From the NCBI RefSeq assembly GCF_014836615.1, contig NZ_JACSQN010000011.1, positions 1 through 64,000 of the forward strand: a DNA stretch of 64,000 bases. The letters run 5' to 3'. This DNA is from Sporosarcina quadrami (GTDB taxonomy: Bacteria > Bacillota > Bacilli > Bacillales_A > Planococcaceae). The position numbers and the translations under genes are program-made. Under the pieces are notes generated by a model, which saw only the letters and a list, made by a program, of their open reading frames with translations, ran no database searches and was not told the origin of the DNA. Below, one piece after another: positions 61,587 through 64,000 of this stretch (its first letter is position 1; the number at the start of each line of letters is the position of its first letter).

Positions 61587-62595
61587 CCGTAAAGGCTTCG
61601 ATTTTCTCTTGGTTCCCGATAACGATGAGCTTATCTCCCGCTTGCAGCTGTTCATCGAGGTCAGGATTGCTGATCAGTTCCTCTTTTCGTAAAATCGCGA
61701 CGAGGGTGATGTCAAATTCCTTCCGGAGATCCGCGTCATCAATCGTCGAACCGATAATCGCTGCATCCTGTCCTAAGTCGATTTCACCGACCATGAATTC
61801 TTTCTTTTCAGACCGGATCAGATCGTTAATATAATCCGTACCGGTCGGTTTAATAATCGACATGGCAAGTTCACGGCCACCTATAATGGAAGGATTGATG
61901 ACACTCGTGGCACCTGCTTTTGTCAGAATGTCTTCTGAATCGTCGCGCTCGGCTCTTGCAGCGATTTCAATGTCTTCGTTCAGACTTTTTGCGGTCAGTG
62001 TAATGAAAACATTATCCGCATCACTCGACAGAGCCGTTATGAGCGCACGTGCATGATCGACACGAGCTTTTCTCAAGGTTTCCTTATCTGTCGGATCCCC
62101 GATTATCCTAAGGACATGGGGCTCGATCGTTTCTTTCAAGTCTTCCTCATTGTCATGGATGATCAATAGCTGAAGATCCTCTTCATCATCCCTCAGTTGC
62201 TTGTACACTTGCTGCGCAACACGGCCGAAGCCACAGATGACAATATGTCCGCTCAAACTGGAGATCTGTTTATCCATCCTCTTCACCCACACTTTCTCTG
62301 ATAAATGCTGTTCGATGAAATAGGAAGCACCCATTCCAAGGCCGTATGTAACGATTCCTGCCCCAAGCGGGACTAGAATGAGTGCAAACCATCTTCCCTC
62401 CTCGGTTGTCGGATAAATATCGCCGTAACCAATTGTCATTATAGAAACGACCGTCATCCAAAGCGCATTGAAAAAGGACAGTCCTTCAAAGTACATGAAC
62501 CCGATCACAGCCGTTGCGACAAGTAAAATTGTCGTAGCTATTAAGAATATTAGCCGTCTGTAACGGATATTTATATTCAACCAATGCCTATACAA
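61555..62595 (-). CDS. Potassium channel protein with RCK domain (YugO-like)
   Basis: About 346 residues. A two-helix pore domain (about 10-90) with the selectivity filter TIGYGD, then a TrkA-N/RCK NAD-binding domain (IVICGFGRVAQQVY, about 127-140) and a TrkA-C domain at the end (LRKEELISNPDLDEQLQAGDKLIVIGN). Homologues form potassium channels gated by ligands such as cyclic di-AMP or nucleotides. The start is TTG at 62595, seven bases after GGAGG; the longer open frame upstream runs through a terminator-like hairpin and is not coding. Confidence 0.88.
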   Translation of the reverse strand: MYRHWLNINIRYRRLIFLIATTILLVATAVIGFMYFEGLSFFNALWMTVVSIMTIGYGDIYPTTEEGRWFALILVPLGAGIVTYGLGMGASYFIEQHLSEKVWVKRMDKQISSLSGHIVICGFGRVAQQVYKQLRDDEEDLQLLIIHDNEEDLKETIEPHVLRIIGDPTDKETLRKARVDHARALITALSSDADNVFITLTAKSLNEDIEIAARAERDDSEDILTKAGATSVINPSIIGGRELAMSIIKPTGTDYINDLIRSEKKEFMVGEIDLGQDAAIIGSTIDDADLRKEFDITLVAILRKEELISNPDLDEQLQAGDKLIVIGNQEKIEAFTVNKNKGRKPR

Positions 62596-62676
62596 GCGAC
62601 CGCCTCCATGATTCAGCTCTGTTGCTTGTAGTATTCCTTTGTATGGAATTGTATAAACCTGTGCATCCAAAATGAA

Positions 62677-62706
62677 AAAACCGCATGTGATTGGCATGCG
62701 GGTTTT
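62677..62706 (-). terminator. Terminator-like hairpin upstream of the potassium channel gene
   Basis: On the minus strand AAAACCCGCATG and CATGCGGTTTTTT form a stem with one bulged base and six T, ending 82 bp before the channel start. No minus-strand gene ends just before it, so it could be an attenuator in the channel's leader. Confidence 0.5.
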
Positions 62707-62802
62707 AGCAATTAGTATTTTGCCAAATAACAATTTACTTTAAATGTGTTATTATAGAGTTAAGATTTGACCAGTCGGAAAATTCAAAACAATGAGGTGA
62801 AC

Positions 62803-63462
62803 ATGATAAAAAAAATAGTTGTTTATCTTTTAGGTGCTGCAATTTGTATATCTCTCTTTTGGTCAACAAGCTATTTATTTGCCAGTTCCACGTCTTTAAA
62901 AGAAAGTGATGATACAACCTACGTTGAAATTACATCAAGTGATTTATACACTAGACAAAGTTTCTTGATAGAAAATATGAGTGTTCAAGAACAGGTAGGA
63001 CAGTCAGATGTACTATTTGTGGGTAAAGTAGTTGATATCTTGCCAACTGTTGAAACGAATGACTTAATCGATTCAGGTATTTTGGAAGCTAGAGAAAAAG
63101 GCTATAAGTACGTACACACCGATGTAATCATTGAAGTTCTTGAATACATCGGTGAAAAGAAACTTGATTTTAATGAAGTAGTTGTTAGACGACAAGGTGG
63201 TCGTATTGGCAATTCAGTTCATTCTACTGATATGGAAAACCTGAGTGTGGGTGAAGAAATTATATTAACAAGACTAGAAAAACCGGAAAATGTCACTCAA
63301 GTGCCAAATGGTTTTGAACCTGATCAGTACTTCTTATTCAGCCCAAATTCTAAGTTTGTATCTAAAGGAAAAGGACGATTTTACTTAGAAAACGATCCGA
63401 ATGAAGTTATTACTAAAGAGGATATTATAGATATTACTAATAAACTTAATACCTCACAGTAA
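62803..63462 (+). CDS. Membrane-anchored or secreted protein, unknown
   Basis: 219 residues. An N-terminal hydrophobic segment (about 5-24) directs it outside, either anchored or cleaved; no lipobox. The rest is a hydrophilic beta-rich domain (VLFVGKVVDILPTVETND, VHTDVIIEVLEYIGEKK, EEIILTRLEKPENVT, PDQYFLFSPNSKF), with no Cys in the mature part. GAGG lies five bases before the ATG (12 codons upstream is another ATG without a site). Codons are more AT-rich than the neighbours, which may indicate transfer. Function unknown. Confidence 0.7.
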   Translation: MIKKIVVYLLGAAICISLFWSTSYLFASSTSLKESDDTTYVEITSSDLYTRQSFLIENMSVQEQVGQSDVLFVGKVVDILPTVETNDLIDSGILEAREKGYKYVHTDVIIEVLEYIGEKKLDFNEVVVRRQGGRIGNSVHSTDMENLSVGEEIILTRLEKPENVTQVPNGFEPDQYFLFSPNSKFVSKGKGRFYLENDPNEVITKEDIIDITNKLNTSQ

Positions 63463-63519
63463 TTCTTTAGTTAGAAATTATAAAAAATCTAGTAACACTC
63501 ATATGATTATCTTGACGAT

Positions 63520-63567
63520 AATAATCCGCATACATGCCATTTTCTCGGGCAATGCATGCGGATTATT
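63520..63567. terminator. Bidirectional terminator
   Basis: AATAATCCGCAT and ATGCGGATTATT form a perfect 12-bp outer stem with further inner pairing, followed by TTATTTT on the plus strand. It serves the plus-strand gene ending at 63462 and lies directly after the minus-strand kinase. Confidence 0.75.
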
Positions 63568-64000
63568 TTATTTTACTGGCACGGTCACGGTAACTTTGAA
63601 TAAATCGCCGTCCAGTTCGATTTTCATCGTCCCGCCGTGCATGTCGACGATCGATTGCGAGATGGCAAGGCCAAGTCCCGAGCCGTCGGTATGTCGCGAA
63701 GTATCAGCACGTTTGAAGCGTTCGAACAGTTCGTCGACGTTTTCACCGAGCTCATATTTCGTAATGTTTTTCACGATAAACTCAGCTGTATCACCTGTTT
63801 TTCGAAGCGTCACGTAGACACGTGTTCCAGTCAACGAATATTTGATGGCATTGACAATCAGATTGTCGAGCACTCTCCACCATCTTTGCCCATCCACGTA
63901 AGCCGTAAGCATTTCTTCCGGAATATCTGTCCTGAAGTCTAGTCCCGATTGGTCAATATCATCGGCGTGTTCCGCGAGAGCTTGCTGCAAGAGCTGTGTC
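63568..64000 (-). CDS. Sensor histidine kinase, C-terminal part (cut by the window edge)
   Basis: Only the last 143 or so residues are in the window; the frame remains open to 64000. They form the ATP-binding domain: N box LDNLIVNAIKYS, a loose G1 region (VKNITKYELGENVDELFERFKR, where the usual DxGxG is replaced by NI), F box and G2 GSGLGLAISQSIVDMHGG. The C terminus ends in VTVPVK. The missing DxGxG Asp could weaken activity. Partner regulator not seen. Confidence 0.82.
   Translation of the reverse strand, partial: TQLLQQALAEHADDIDQSGLDFRTDIPEEMLTAYVDGQRWWRVLDNLIVNAIKYSLTGTRVYVTLRKTGDTAEFIVKNITKYELGENVDELFERFKRADTSRHTDGSGLGLAISQSIVDMHGGTMKIELDGDLFKVTVTVPVK

Noticed and set aside
62596..62733. 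N-terminal extension of the potassium channel
   Set aside because: It passes through a terminator-like hairpin and adds sequence not needed by the family; GGAGG supports the TTG at 62595.

Overview
The window looks like chromosome of a spore-forming low-GC Gram-positive of the Bacillales, most likely Planococcaceae (Sporosarcina-like); this is inferred from gene content, not from a marker gene. Supporting content: a LiaIHFSR envelope-stress operon, two Bce-type antimicrobial-peptide detoxification modules, an Opu-type osmoprotectant importer, a YkoG/YkoH-like two-component system with PepSY proteins, a system II cytochrome c maturation protein and a probable spore-surface locus. I saw no rRNA, tRNA, CRISPR array or prophage.

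Layout. 1-1740: a 21-bp-period intergenic repeat array split by an IS256-family element. 1751-3850: a dCache chemoreceptor. 4172-8690: Bce-type module 1 (permease, ATPase, kinase, regulator, all minus). 9230-11902: a three-gene osmoprotectant ABC importer behind a leader hairpin. 12148-13098: NERD-domain protein. 13317-17765: Bce-type module 2, with the two-component genes on plus and the transporter genes on minus. 17902-20758: nucleotidyltransferase, methyltransferase, CcsA/ResC. 20922-27742: an Agr-like sensor/regulator pair, a small protein, an ABC-2 transporter (permease-ATPase-permease), a small secreted two-Cys protein and a lipoprotein. 27920-33660: minus-strand genes (a broken methyltransferase, amidohydrolase, P-loop kinase, GrpB, MsrA, a kinase fused to an alpha-CTD-like domain, an XRE-TPR regulator). 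33799-36320: two MFS exporters under a palindromic operator. 36498-40015: small and coiled-coil proteins with spore-surface character. 40189-45827: PepSY proteins, a two-component system, UppP and DedA. 46172-49242: a globin-MCP-CZB receptor and a DUF4139 protein. 49398-49813: eight exact 52-bp repeats. 49862-54719: a fatty-acid beta-oxidation operon. 54919-58362: lia operon. 58430-64000: MscS-like protein and a small relative of its tail, CPBP protease, K+ channel, an unknown anchored protein and a kinase cut by the window edge.

Themes. Envelope defence dominates (two Bce modules, Lia, UppP, the ABC-2 cluster, PepSY/two-component). A motif GTGAC(G/A)AAAATGTAA lies in front of both Bce transporter operons and the second regulator gene, suggesting a shared or cross-talking regulon. 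The most unusual non-coding content is a set of intergenic arrays: two unrelated 21-bp-period families (one at four or five places), one 52-bp array and one hairpin trio with a compensatory change. Starts were often moved to the codon carrying a Shine-Dalgarno sequence; TTG and GTG starts are common here.
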